Positions 34,517 to 43,507 of a stretch of 64,000 bases of DNA are shown in pieces (position 1 is the first letter of the stretch; every line of letters starts with the position of its first letter). Where the stretch lies: contig CAWFMM010000003.1 in the NCBI GenBank assembly GCA_963817035.1, positions 558,001 to 622,000 on the forward strand. Reading direction: 5' to 3'. The stretch is from AC-49 sp963817035 (GTDB lineage: Bacteria > Actinomycetota > Thermoleophilia > Solirubrobacterales > Solirubrobacteraceae). Position numbers and translations under genes: made by a program. The notes under the pieces are model-generated. The model saw nothing but the letters and a program-made list of their open reading frames with translations. It was not told where the DNA came from and made no database searches.

Positions 34517-35329
34517 CTTGGCGAAGTCGGCCAGCCAGCGGTCGGGCGTGATCAGCGGGAAATCCGAGCCGAACAGCATCTTGTCCTTCAGCAACGTGTT
34601 GATGTAGCGCACGAGGATCGCCGGGAAGTACTTCGGCGACCAGCCCGACAGATCGATGTAGACGTTGGGCTTGTGCGTCGCGACGGCCAGCGCCTCCTCC
34701 TGCCACGGGAACGACGGGTGCGCGAGGATGATGTTCAGATCCGGGAAGTCGGCGGCCACGTCGTCGACGGCCATCGGATTGGAGTACTTCAGCCGCACCC
34801 CGCCGCCGCCGGGCATCCCGGCGCCGATCCCGGTCTGGCCGGTGTGAAACAGCGCGATCAGGCCGGCCTCCGCGATCACCTCATACAGCGGATAGAAGTC
34901 CCGGTCGTTGGGCCAGAACGCCTGGATGTTCGGGTGGAACTTGAACCCGCGGATCGCCGGGTACTCCGCGATCAGCCGCTTCGCCTCGCGAACGCCGAGC
35001 TTGCCCTTGTGCGGATCGATCGACGCGAACGGGATCAACACATCGGCGTTCTCAGCCGCGGTCTGCATCACCTCGTCGTTGGACAGCGCGTGGCGCCCCA
35101 TCCCCGCCTCGTCATCGACGAAGAAGACGACCGCGGCCATGTTGCGCTCACGGTAATACGCGGCAACCTCGGATGTCGTCGGCTGCGGCGGCGAACCGCC
35201 GAAGTACTTCGCGGCCGCTTCGAGGATCTCGGTCGTGACCGGATCCGGCTCGCCATGGGCCGAAGCCTCGGCGTGCGTGTGGATGTCGATCGCGACGATC
35301 GAGTCGAGGTCGAGATTCGACGTGGGCAT
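34442..35329 (-). CDS. Amidohydrolase-2 family protein (decarboxylase-like)
   Basis: About 295 residues from ATG 35329 (a start at 35341 lies inside a hairpin and is less likely). HxH metal motif VAIDIHTHAE at the start, then RGFKFHPNIQ, LFHTGQTG, ILAHPSFPW and LFGSDFPLITPDRW (late His and Asp ligands) are typical of amidohydrolase-2 proteins such as aminocarboxymuconate-semialdehyde decarboxylase relatives. A single divalent metal is expected. Substrate unassigned. Confidence 0.85.
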   Translation of the reverse strand: MPTSNLDLDSIVAIDIHTHAEASAHGEPDPVTTEILEAAAKYFGGSPPQPTTSEVAAYYRERNMAAVVFFVDDEAGMGRHALSNDEVMQTAAENADVLIPFASIDPHKGKLGVREAKRLIAEYPAIRGFKFHPNIQAFWPNDRDFYPLYEVIAEAGLIALFHTGQTGIGAGMPGGGGVRLKYSNPMAVDDVAADFPDLNIILAHPSFPWQEEALAVATHKPNVYIDLSGWSPKYFPAILVRYINTLLKDKMLFGSDFPLITPDRWLADFAKLEIKDEVRPLVLRENAIRLLGLAP

Positions 35330-35332
35330 CGT

Positions 35333-35366
35333 GCGGAACACCCTAGAACGATCCAGGGTGTTCCGC
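35333..35366. terminator. 12-bp stem-loop directly upstream of the amidohydrolase start
   Basis: GCGGAACACCCT and AGGGTGTTCCGC pair perfectly around a 10-nt loop. It follows the end of the BNR gene on the same strand, so terminator is the first reading, but it ends only 3 nt before the amidohydrolase ATG and would cover its ribosome site, so regulation of translation is possible. Confidence 0.55.
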
Positions 35367-35377
35367 CCGTGCCCGGC

Positions 35378-37639
35378 TCAATGCGCGTGCTTGGGCTTCG
35401 CCTTCGGCGCGACCGTCACGTTCAGCACCGAGGTGCCGGCGCCCGCGGAGCGGAAGTCGCCCTGCCACTGCGCGACGAACTGGTTGGCTCCGCGCCGCAG
35501 GTTGCTCCACGTCGATGTGAACTTGCCGTTGGAGTCGACCTTCGCGATGTGCGACGTCCAGTACAGCGCGCCGGCGGGCCTCGAGCTCACGACGACCTCC
35601 TCGAACCCGCTGGCCGGAGCCAACGTGCCCGAGACGGCGATCGTCGAGGGCTTGCTCAGCCGCGCCCGTGACGCCTTGATCGTCAGCTTCGAGGACTGCC
35701 CCCAGTCGCCACCGGTCGTCGTCGAGAGCAGACGCGAGCTGTTGCTCAACAGGTAGTCGGTCGATCCCCCGGCCGCGACGCCGCGCGGGTTGATCGGGTC
35801 CGACACGATGAACTGCGGATGCCAGGAGCGCCCGCCGTCGGACGTGCGCAGCAGGAACCCCGAGTTGGTGGTCACCGACCCGAAGCGGTTGATCACCAGG
35901 TAGCCGTTGGCCGCGCTCGAGAAGGCCATACCGGCGGCGTTCTCCGTGCCGGTCGCGGACAGCTCCGTCCACGTCCTTCCCGTGTTCCTCGTTGACCACA
36001 GCCGCCCGAGCCCGTCGAGCAGGAAGCCGGTCGTGGCGCTGACGAAGTCGACCTTGTAGACCGGCAGGCGATTCACGAGCAGACGGCCGTGCCGGTGGTA
36101 GGGACCGGGCTTGTGGACACTCGTGAACGACTCGCCGTCGTTGCGTGACTCGAGGATCAGCTGTGGTCCATAGACGACCACCGTCCCGGCGCCCGCAGTA
36201 TCGACGTCGCTCAACGGCACGAGATTGATCTTCGGGTCAGACGTGAAGTCCAGGCCCGAGTTCGTGCTCCGCCGGATGCCGCGCGGGCCGACGACCATCA
36301 CGTGACTCGCGCTCGACGCGTAGACCGCGTTGGGCTTCGCCGTGGAGCCGGTGTCGATCGATTTCCAACTCGCGGCGCCGTTGGAGGTCGTGTAGAGCGC
36401 ACCGGACGAATCCAGCGCCCAGCCGTGCATCGGGGTCGGGAACGAGACGTCGACGATGTTGCCGGCGCCTCCGACCTTGGCCGGTGTCCACGTCTTGCCA
36501 CCGTCGATCGTCTGCGCCAGAGCGCCGTTGGGGCCGGCCGCGTAGGCCGATCCGTTGGCGCCGCCCGCGCGCAGGCGTGTATAGGCCGAGGGCAACGGCT
36601 GCCCGACGCGCGTGTAGCTGACGCCGCCATCGGTCGAGATCGCCGTGCCGCCACTGTTGCCGACGCCGAGTACCTGCGTGGCCGACACGAACGCGACCGC
36701 GTTGACCTCGACCGGCGGGTGGGGCTGGGTGAAGGTCAGGCCACCGTCGAGCGTCGTGTCGACGATGTCGCCGCGGCCCGTCGCGATCGCGCACTCGCTG
36801 TTGGAACAACTGAGGTCGGTCAGATTCTCGGTCGTCCCGGAGTCGTGCGGCACCCAGGTCGCGCCGGTGTCGATGGTCGTCAGGAAGGTGCCGCCGGACC
36901 CGGCCGCGTACCCGATCGGTCCACCGTTGGGGAACGTGATCCGCGTGATCGGCGCGCCGGCGTAGACCGCCGACCACGTCTGGGCGCCGTCGGCGGTGCG
37001 GTAGATGTGACCGTCGGTCGTCGAGGCGAAGCCGGTCATGCCGTCGGCCAGGAACGTGATGTCCAGTGGCTTGGCGGGACCACCGGTCGGCGAGCCGGCG
37101 GTGCCGGGCAGGCCGGTGGTGTTGGAGAGGAAGGACTGGCCGCCGTCGGTCGTGTGCTGAACCTCACCATCGTCGAGCAGGTTGTAGCCCGCGCTCCTGG
37201 AGCTGTAGGAGAAGGCGACGACGCCATGCGGGCAGCCGACCTCGGACGCCGCGAATGGGATCCGGCTGAACGTCGCGCCTCCGTCGGTCGAGATCCGCAT
37301 GACGCAGCCGCCGCCGGCGATCACGCTGCCGTCGGGCAGCGACTGAACCCGTGTGAGGTTGGTGAACGTACCGGCCGGCAGCCCGGTCCAGGTGGCGCCG
37401 GAATCGGTCGTCTTGACGATCGTCCCGAAGTCACCGACTCCGTAGCCCGTGGTCGAGCCGGGCGCGAAGGCCAGGTCGTGCAACGTGTTGCCCTCCGGCT
37501 GCGGGTTGCCCCACTGCCAACCCGACGACCCGACCTGAACGTTGGCCGATGCCGTCGCCACCGACGCGACGGTGGCCAGGATCAGGCAGGCGATGGCGAC
37601 CAATGCACTGCGGATGCTCCTCGTCACGATGAACCTCAC
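35378..37639 (-). CDS. Secreted BNR/Ycf48-like repeat protein
   Basis: 753 residues from GTG 37639 (an in-frame GTG at 37627 is an alternative) with a signal peptide (LVAIACLILATVASVATASA). At least eight Asp-box units are visible: TIVKTTDSGATWT, VMRISTDGGATF, VQHTTDGGQSF, IYRTADGAQTW, FLTTIDTGATW, GALAQTIDGGKTW, RLWSTRNTGRTW, LLRTSDGGRSW. This predicts one or two beta-propellers, like Ycf48/HCF136 or sialidase-fold proteins. A C-terminal beta domain (about 660-740) follows. No catalytic set is visible. Extracellular. Confidence 0.82.
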   Translation of the reverse strand: MRFIVTRSIRSALVAIACLILATVASVATASANVQVGSSGWQWGNPQPEGNTLHDLAFAPGSTTGYGVGDFGTIVKTTDSGATWTGLPAGTFTNLTRVQSLPDGSVIAGGGCVMRISTDGGATFSRIPFAASEVGCPHGVVAFSYSSRSAGYNLLDDGEVQHTTDGGQSFLSNTTGLPGTAGSPTGGPAKPLDITFLADGMTGFASTTDGHIYRTADGAQTWSAVYAGAPITRITFPNGGPIGYAAGSGGTFLTTIDTGATWVPHDSGTTENLTDLSCSNSECAIATGRGDIVDTTLDGGLTFTQPHPPVEVNAVAFVSATQVLGVGNSGGTAISTDGGVSYTRVGQPLPSAYTRLRAGGANGSAYAAGPNGALAQTIDGGKTWTPAKVGGAGNIVDVSFPTPMHGWALDSSGALYTTSNGAASWKSIDTGSTAKPNAVYASSASHVMVVGPRGIRRSTNSGLDFTSDPKINLVPLSDVDTAGAGTVVVYGPQLILESRNDGESFTSVHKPGPYHRHGRLLVNRLPVYKVDFVSATTGFLLDGLGRLWSTRNTGRTWTELSATGTENAAGMAFSSAANGYLVINRFGSVTTNSGFLLRTSDGGRSWHPQFIVSDPINPRGVAAGGSTDYLLSNSSRLLSTTTGGDWGQSSKLTIKASRARLSKPSTIAVSGTLAPASGFEEVVVSSRPAGALYWTSHIAKVDSNGKFTSTWSNLRRGANQFVAQWQGDFRSAGAGTSVLNVTVAPKAKPKHAH

Positions 37640-37656
37640 TCCGTCCGAAGGGGATA

Positions 37657-38784
37657 GTGAGGCCTAAACGGGTTCTGGCGCGCGCAAGTTACGAAGAAGT
37701 CGATAGGCTGCGTCGCGCTTTGCCGACCGGACACGCCACGGCGAGCGCTGCACCGGTCGCCCCCACCGCTGCCGCGCCGCACGCCTTCGCGAGCATTGAT
37801 CGCTTCGCCATCGGATTCGATGAGCGCGACCGCGCGCGCCTGCACACGTTGTGGGACGAGATCATCGACGGCGGCCAGTGGTCGCACGCCTCGTTCAACG
37901 ACCGCTGGGAACAGGCGTGGACCGCGTGGAACGGCGCCGGCGCCGTCGCGACGTCGTCGTGGGCCGGCGGCACGATGGCCGCGCTCGCCTACGCGGGAGT
38001 CGGCCCGGGCGACACCGTCCTGTGCCCGTCGAACACGTTCATGGCCACGCCGCTGACCGCGATCCGCGCGGGCGCCGAGGTCCAGTTCGTCGACTCGCGC
38101 CGCGACGATCTGTGCATGGACTTCGCCGACTTCGAGCGCAAGGTCGCCCAGTACAAGCCCAAGGCCGCGCTGCTCGTCCACATCGGCGGCCACATCGCCT
38201 TCGACGTCGAGAAGATCGCCGCGCTGTGCCAGGCCGAAGGGATCTTCCTGATCGAGGACTGCGCCCACGCCCACGGCGCCGATTGGAACGGCCGCAAGCC
38301 CGGCACGTGGGGCAACGCCGGCGTCTACTCGTTCTACGCGACGAAGACCGTCTCCACCGGCGAGGGCGGAATGCTCGTCTCGACCGACGACGACCTGCTC
38401 GAATACGCCCGCGCGTTTCGCAACTACGGCAAGCCGTCGTATGAGGTCGCAGGCCTGAACTACCGCGCGAGCGAGTTCACCGCCGCCGTCGGCCTCGTCC
38501 AGACCGAGCGGATGCCCGAGATCGTCGCGTGGAAGAACGCCGCCGCGCGTGCCGTGCTCGATGCCAAGCACCCCGGCCGCCTCCAGCTTCCCGACGGAAT
38601 GACATCCGGGCTCTACAAGTACGTCGTCTTCGATCCGATCGAGAAATCGACGGGCAAGGTGTACGACGAGCCCTGCCATCGCCTCATGGGCCATCCGGTG
38701 GACCTGCCAGGGTCCGATTGGATTGCCGAGCACCACTGGTGCGTACCGCTCTACTACCGACCTCAGGAGAACCCGAACCCGTGA
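37657..38784 (+). CDS. DegT/DnrJ/EryC1 sugar aminotransferase
   Basis: 375 residues from GTG 37657. PLP enzymes of this class use a Lys in the stretch SFYATKTVSTGEGG, present at about residue 232. Cofactor-binding positions TSSWAGGTMAAL, LCPSNTFMATPLTAI, and LIEDCAHAHGADW are standard. It transfers an amino group to a nucleotide-linked keto-sugar. The start codon is only 17 bp from the divergent BNR start, so one of these starts may be downstream. The stop overlaps the epimerase start by 4 bp. Confidence 0.88.
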   Translation: MRPKRVLARASYEEVDRLRRALPTGHATASAAPVAPTAAAPHAFASIDRFAIGFDERDRARLHTLWDEIIDGGQWSHASFNDRWEQAWTAWNGAGAVATSSWAGGTMAALAYAGVGPGDTVLCPSNTFMATPLTAIRAGAEVQFVDSRRDDLCMDFADFERKVAQYKPKAALLVHIGGHIAFDVEKIAALCQAEGIFLIEDCAHAHGADWNGRKPGTWGNAGVYSFYATKTVSTGEGGMLVSTDDDLLEYARAFRNYGKPSYEVAGLNYRASEFTAAVGLVQTERMPEIVAWKNAAARAVLDAKHPGRLQLPDGMTSGLYKYVVFDPIEKSTGKVYDEPCHRLMGHPVDLPGSDWIAEHHWCVPLYYRPQENPNP

Positions 38785-39713
38785 CCCTCAAAGTGCTCGT
38801 CACCGGTGGATCCGGCTTCATCGGGTCCCACGTCGTCGACAAGTTGCTCGCGGCCGGCCACAAGGTCCGCAACTTCGACATGGTCGCCTCGCAGTACCAC
38901 GACCCCGCGGTCGTCGAGCAGTACCAGGGCGAGCTGACCGACGAAGAGGCGATGCGCGACGCGCTGAGCGGCTGCGACGCGGTCATCCACCTCGCCGCCG
39001 TGGCCGACGTCAACCAGGTCACGCTCGACCCGGTGTTCGCCGAGAAGGTCAACTCACGCGGGACCGCGGTGCTGCTCGAGGCCGCGCGCTCGACGGGTAT
39101 CAAGCGCGTCGTGTACGCCTCGACGATCTGGGTCTACAACGGCCACTCGGCGACCGAGGTCAACGAGGACTCCGAGATCGCGCTGCCCAACCACCTCTAC
39201 ACGGCGACCAAGTTCGCGGGCGAGATGTACTGCAGCTCCTACGCGTCGCTGTACGACCTCGACTACACGATCCTGCGGTTCGGGATCCCCTACGGCACGC
39301 GCGCCCGCCCGGCCGCCGTCGTGCCCCAGTTCGTGCGCAAGGCGCTGGCCGGCGAGCCGCTGACGATCGCCGGCAAGGGCGACCAGTCGCGGCGCTTCGT
39401 CTACGTCGAGGACCTCGCCGACGGCTGTGTCGCCGGCCTCGAGCCCGTGGCCGCCAACCGCGTCTACAACCTCGTCGGCACCGAGAACACGACCGTGCTC
39501 GAGATCGCCGAGGTCGTCCGCGACCTCGTCGGCGACGTCGACATCGTCCACACCGAGGCCCGCCTCGGCGACTTCAAGGGCGCCGAGGTTTCGCACGAGC
39601 GCGCCGAGATCGAGCTCGGCTGGACCGCGAAGACGACGTTCGTCGAGGGCGTGAAGCGCTACTACGAGTGGTACCTGGCCGAGCACGAGACGGCCACGCA
39701 GGACGCGGTCTGA
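38781..39713 (+). CDS. NAD-dependent sugar-nucleotide epimerase/dehydratase (extended SDR)
   Basis: 310 residues; GTG 38781 overlaps the aminotransferase stop (GTGA). Rossmann motif VTGGSGFIGSHVV, HLAAVADV, and the catalytic YTATK (Tyr-x-x-x-Lys) preceded by STIWVYNG are those of the GalE/UDP-glucose epimerase family. It likely works with the DegT enzyme to make a modified sugar for a surface glycan or glycolipid. Regulator genes are not visible nearby. Confidence 0.9.
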   Translation: MTLKVLVTGGSGFIGSHVVDKLLAAGHKVRNFDMVASQYHDPAVVEQYQGELTDEEAMRDALSGCDAVIHLAAVADVNQVTLDPVFAEKVNSRGTAVLLEAARSTGIKRVVYASTIWVYNGHSATEVNEDSEIALPNHLYTATKFAGEMYCSSYASLYDLDYTILRFGIPYGTRARPAAVVPQFVRKALAGEPLTIAGKGDQSRRFVYVEDLADGCVAGLEPVAANRVYNLVGTENTTVLEIAEVVRDLVGDVDIVHTEARLGDFKGAEVSHERAEIELGWTAKTTFVEGVKRYYEWYLAEHETATQDAV

Positions 39714-39717
39714 GCGT

Positions 39718-41142
39718 TCACCACGCCGCCCGTTCGTAGTCCTTGAGAAAACAGCCGTAGAGATCCTCGCCCGCTTCGCCGCGGACGATCGGGTCATAGA
39801 CACGCGCGGCGCCGTCGACGAGATCGAGCGGGGCGTGGAAGCCGGCGTCGGCGAGGCGCATGCGCGTCGGCTGCGGGCGCTCGTCGGTGATCCAGCCGGT
39901 GTCGACGGCGGTCATCAGGATGGCGTCGGTGGCGAGCATCTCCTGGGCGCTGGTGCGCGTGAGCATGTTCAGCGACGCCTTGGCCATGTTCGTGTGCGGA
40001 TGGCCGGGCCCCTTGTACCCGCGGCTGAACTGGCCCTCCATCGCCGAGACGTTGACGATGTAGGTGCGGCGGGCTGCTGACGCGGCGAGCGATTCGCGCA
40101 GCCGGCTGATGAGGATGAACGGCGCCGTCACGTTGCACAGCTGGACCTCGAGCAGCTCGAGCGCGTCGACCTCGTCGATGCGCTGGACCCAGCTGTTGGA
40201 CGCCGACGGATCGAGGACGAGGCCGCCGGCGTCGATCTGTGTCGCCGCGACGGCGGCGGTCCGGGCCAGCGCGGTTGCCGCGGCGGGGTGCGCGTCGGCG
40301 CTGCGCCCGAGGCTGATCATGTCGGGGCTGGGGCCCAGCGGCGACGGTTGCGCCTCGGCCGCGGCGAGCAGCGCGTAGGACTCCTCGGGCCGGCGCACCG
40401 TCTGGGCGGCGTTGTTGATGAGGATGTCGAGCGGACCGGCCGCGGCGACCTCGTCGGCGAGCGCAGTCACCTGAGCGGGGTCGCGCAGGTCGATGCCGAC
40501 GATGTGCAGGCGATGGCGCCACTCGGCGCTGTCGGGCATGGCGGTGAAGCGCCTGACCGCGTCGCGCGGGAAGCGCGTGGTGATCGTCGTGTCGGCGCCG
40601 TCGCGAAGGAGTCGCAGCGCGATGTACATGCCGATCTTCGCCCGCCCGCCGGTGAGCAGCGCGCGACGGCCGGTGAGGTCGGCCCGGGCATCGCGGCGGG
40701 CACGGTTGCGCTGGGCGCAGTCGGGGCAGAGCTGGTGGTAGAACGCGTCGACGGTCCGGTAGCGGCGCTTGCAGATGTAGCAGGCGCGGGAGCGAACGAG
40801 CGTGCCGGCGCTCGTTTCGGTCGCGTTGGCGTTCAGCGGCAGACCCTGGGTCTCGTCGTCGATGCGGCCCGGCGCAGCGGTCGCGGTCAGGGCGGTCACA
40901 GCGGCGTCGGCCGCCTTTACGGCCTCGCGACGCTCGGCACGGCGACGCTCCTTGACCGTCTTGAAGATCGCCGCCGTCGCGCGCCGCACCGCTACTGCGT
41001 CGGGGTGCTCGACATCGAGCGCGTCGAGCTGCTCGAGCACGCGCAGGCAGGTCTCCAGGTCGGCCGGGTCGATGCCGGTTTCGGTCTCACGCACGGTCAA
41101 AGACTGTAGGCATCCGCTCGCATCGCGAACGTCGCGGAGCAC
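39718..41142 (-). CDS. SDR oxidoreductase with an N-terminal zinc-finger region
   Basis: 474 residues. The first 110 residues are helical and charged; then CYICKRRYRTVDAFYHQLCPDC, two Cys-x-x-Cys knuckles, predicts a zinc finger at about 121-142. It is joined to an SDR domain: LLTGGRAKIGMYIALRLL, NNAAQTVRRP, an extended insert, NVSAMEGQFSRGYKGPGHPHTNMAKAS (Ser, Tyr and Lys are present with unusual spacing). The fusion is rare; it recalls a family found in plants and some actinobacteria. Substrate unknown. Confidence 0.78.
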   Translation of the reverse strand: MLRDVRDASGCLQSLTVRETETGIDPADLETCLRVLEQLDALDVEHPDAVAVRRATAAIFKTVKERRRAERREAVKAADAAVTALTATAAPGRIDDETQGLPLNANATETSAGTLVRSRACYICKRRYRTVDAFYHQLCPDCAQRNRARRDARADLTGRRALLTGGRAKIGMYIALRLLRDGADTTITTRFPRDAVRRFTAMPDSAEWRHRLHIVGIDLRDPAQVTALADEVAAAGPLDILINNAAQTVRRPEESYALLAAAEAQPSPLGPSPDMISLGRSADAHPAAATALARTAAVAATQIDAGGLVLDPSASNSWVQRIDEVDALELLEVQLCNVTAPFILISRLRESLAASAARRTYIVNVSAMEGQFSRGYKGPGHPHTNMAKASLNMLTRTSAQEMLATDAILMTAVDTGWITDERPQPTRMRLADAGFHAPLDLVDGAARVYDPIVRGEAGEDLYGCFLKDYERAAW

Positions 41143-41209
41143 CCTACAGCGCGCGCAGCGCCTTGCTGACCTTCGTCGTCGCGCGCTCGCGAGCCGGCAT
41201 TTGCCCGAT

Positions 41210-41863
41210 CTACGACGGAGTGGCGAACTTCAGGCCCTGTTCGGTCAGGACGTCGATGATCTTCGGCAGCGCGGCCATCGTCGCGTGGTGGATGTCGGGG
41301 ACCGAGTAGGTGTCGGCATCGTGGAGCAGGAGGACGTCGCCGGCGGTGACCTTGTGGGTGATGCGGTCGAACACCGAGCGCCCTGTCGCGCGCGCGGTCC
41401 AGTCCTGGCCGTCGCGTGACCACAGCAGCGGCCGCCACCCACGGGACCGCACCTCGGCAAGCCCGCGGCCGGTGTAGATCCCCATTGGCGAGCGATGCAC
41501 TGGGATCGTCGGCTCGATCTCCTGTTCGGCCGCGGCCAGATCGTCGGCCACCGCTCGGCGGCTCATGCGGAACATCGAGCGGTGGCGGTCGCAGTGGACG
41601 GCGATCTCATGGCCCGCGGCGCGGATCTCCTGGGCCAGCGTCCCGGTTGCGCGTACCTGGTCTCCCGTCAGGAAGAACGTCGCTTTCACATCCTTCGCCC
41701 GCAGGATCTCGAGCACCGCCGGCGTCGCCTCGGGGTGCGGGCCGTCGTCGAACGTCAGAACGACCGCGCCATCGAGCCCCGGCTCGCGCCGGGCGATGTC
41801 CAGCACGCGCGCCAGGATAGGCAGCGGCTGGGCGAGCGGAGCCAGCGGCGAGAGCAACGGCAC
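41210..41863 (-). CDS. Polysaccharide deacetylase (NodB domain)
   Basis: 217 residues from GTG 41863. Motifs: VVLTFDDGPHPEATP (catalytic and metal Asp), IAVHCDRHRSM (His-x-x-x-His metal ligands), VHRSPMGIYTG (R-x-P-x-G-like), and LLLHDADTYSVP. The spacing of a complete NodB domain is kept. No signal peptide is evident at this start. The gene is 13 bp downstream of the GNAT gene, itself overlapping the glycosyltransferase gene, so the three form an operon. Confidence 0.85.
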   Translation of the reverse strand: MPLLSPLAPLAQPLPILARVLDIARREPGLDGAVVLTFDDGPHPEATPAVLEILRAKDVKATFFLTGDQVRATGTLAQEIRAAGHEIAVHCDRHRSMFRMSRRAVADDLAAAEQEIEPTIPVHRSPMGIYTGRGLAEVRSRGWRPLLWSRDGQDWTARATGRSVFDRITHKVTAGDVLLLHDADTYSVPDIHHATMAALPKIIDVLTEQGLKFATPS

Positions 41864-41876
41864 GCGCCGAGAATAG

Positions 41877-42401
41877 CTACCCCGCGATCTGCCACACGTC
41901 GGTGTCGCGCCCGAGAACCGGATTGAAGACCGAGCCCTCCAGCGCCATCCCGAGCTTCGCCGCCACACGCTGCGAGCGCACGTTGTCGGGGTGGATGATC
42001 GAGATCAGCTCGGGCAGCGCCAGGCGCTCCAGCGCGTCGTCGCGCGCCGCGAGCGCCGCCTCGGTCGCCAAGCCCAACCCCCAGCTCGCGCGCCCCAACC
42101 GCCAGCCGAGCTCGGCCCGCGCCGCCAGCGCCGCGAGGTACTCGGGGTACCCGACGCCGACGAACCCCAGCAGCACGCCGCGCAGCTCGCCGGCGCGGCC
42201 CTCGACCGCGAACGGCCCGAACCCGAACCGCGCCCAGTGGTCGAGCATCCCGGCGTGGAACGCCCGCATCGACGCATCGTCGGTCGGCCGGTTCAGATAC
42301 CGCGCGACCTCCGGGTCGCGGTTGATCGCCGCCATCGGCTCGACGTCGGCGTCGCGCCACGGGCGCAGCACGAGACGCTCGGTCTCCAGGACGAGCGTCA
42401 T
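41877..42401 (-). CDS. GNAT acetyltransferase, RimJ/RimL-like
   Basis: 174 residues. LETERLVLRPWRDADVEPMAAINRDPEVARYL is the standard opening of the Acetyltransf_3 group, followed by acetyl-CoA-binding LGWRLGRASWGLGLATEAALAARDDA and IHPDNVRSQRVAAKLGM. It acetylates an amine on a small molecule or protein. It overlaps the stop of the glycosyltransferase gene by 4 bp (ATGA), so it is in the same transcription unit. Confidence 0.88.
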   Translation of the reverse strand: MTLVLETERLVLRPWRDADVEPMAAINRDPEVARYLNRPTDDASMRAFHAGMLDHWARFGFGPFAVEGRAGELRGVLLGFVGVGYPEYLAALAARAELGWRLGRASWGLGLATEAALAARDDALERLALPELISIIHPDNVRSQRVAAKLGMALEGSVFNPVLGRDTDVWQIAG

Positions 42402-43483
42402 CGAAGCACCCGAGAGCGAGCGAGCGCCAGCACCTCGTCCGCCGCCGCCGGCAGCCGCCGCAGCGCGTCGTCGGGCGCCACCGGATGCGCCAGCGCGTCG
42501 CGCAACGCCACCCGCAACTGATCCGGGGTCCGCGCCACCGCGGCCATGCCGAGCCGCTCATAAGCGTGGTTGTTGGCGCGGATGTGCCCCTTGCCCCAGC
42601 CGTAGGAGATCACCCGCGTCCCGCGAATCTGGGCCTCGAGCACGGTCAGCCCCGCCGTCGAGTGCACGAGTACATCGGCGGCGGCGAGCAGATCGCTCAT
42701 ACGATCGGTGAAACCCCACACCTGCGCGCGCGGCTCACCCGCGAACGAACGCGACAGCTCGGCGTGCAACCCGGCGCTCGTCCCGGCCAGGCAGACCACG
42801 GTCAGCCCGGAGATCTCAAGCGCCACGCGCACGGCGCCGGCAAGGTCGCCGACCCCCCAGCCACCACCCGACACGACGACGACGTCGCCCTCGGCCGGCA
42901 GCTCCAGCAGCGCCCGCGCCGCCACCGAATCCGTAGGAGCCAAGAACGCCGGATCAGTGAGCCCGCTCACATGCGCAATACGGGTCTCCGTACCTCCGAG
43001 GGCTCTCACCTCGTTCAGGGATTCACCATGCGTGATCAAATGCAGAGCGACCCCCGGTTCGGCCCAGTAACGCAGCGCAGCGAGATCGGTGATCGCCGAG
43101 ACGATCGGTGTGCTGATCGTGCCCTCGCGCAGCAACCGGGCGAGCACCGGGTTGAATCCCGGGTAGGTCGAGACGACGACATCGGCCCGGTGCGAGACCA
43201 CCACATCGCGCATCGCTCGCCATCCGAGCAGCCAGCTCAGCCGACCGACGACCCAGCGCCCGACGCGCAGTTGCGTCGCCAGCCAGTAGGACAGATCGAA
43301 ACCGGGACCACTGGCGCTGGAGGTCACGATCCCCTCCAGCTTGGGTCCGACGGCCTTCAGCCCATCGACGACGACCGCGTCGGCGCCACGCTCGCGCAGC
43401 CCCTGGGCGAGCAGCTCAGCGGGCAGGTCGTGGCCGGCGCCGATGCCCGCGGTGAGAACCAGGATGCTCGGCGTGAGCGGCAC
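42398..43483 (-). CDS. MGDG-synthase-like glycosyltransferase (GT-B, GT28)
   Basis: 361 residues from GTG 43483. ILVLTAGIGAGHDLPAELLAQGL is the N-terminal GXGH loop of MGDG synthase-type enzymes; VVSTYPGFNPVLARLLREG, VVVSGGGWGVGDL and WGFTDRMSDLLAAADVLVHSTAGLTVLEAQ make the GT-B donor site. It probably glycosylates a diacylglycerol or isoprenoid lipid at the inner membrane. It heads a three-gene operon with a GNAT and a deacetylase gene. Confidence 0.85.
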   Translation of the reverse strand: MPLTPSILVLTAGIGAGHDLPAELLAQGLRERGADAVVVDGLKAVGPKLEGIVTSSASGPGFDLSYWLATQLRVGRWVVGRLSWLLGWRAMRDVVVSHRADVVVSTYPGFNPVLARLLREGTISTPIVSAITDLAALRYWAEPGVALHLITHGESLNEVRALGGTETRIAHVSGLTDPAFLAPTDSVAARALLELPAEGDVVVVSGGGWGVGDLAGAVRVALEISGLTVVCLAGTSAGLHAELSRSFAGEPRAQVWGFTDRMSDLLAAADVLVHSTAGLTVLEAQIRGTRVISYGWGKGHIRANNHAYERLGMAAVARTPDQLRVALRDALAHPVAPDDALRRLPAAADEVLALARSRVLR

Positions 43484-43507
43484 CGGTCCTTTGTACAGTG
43501 GATCGCC

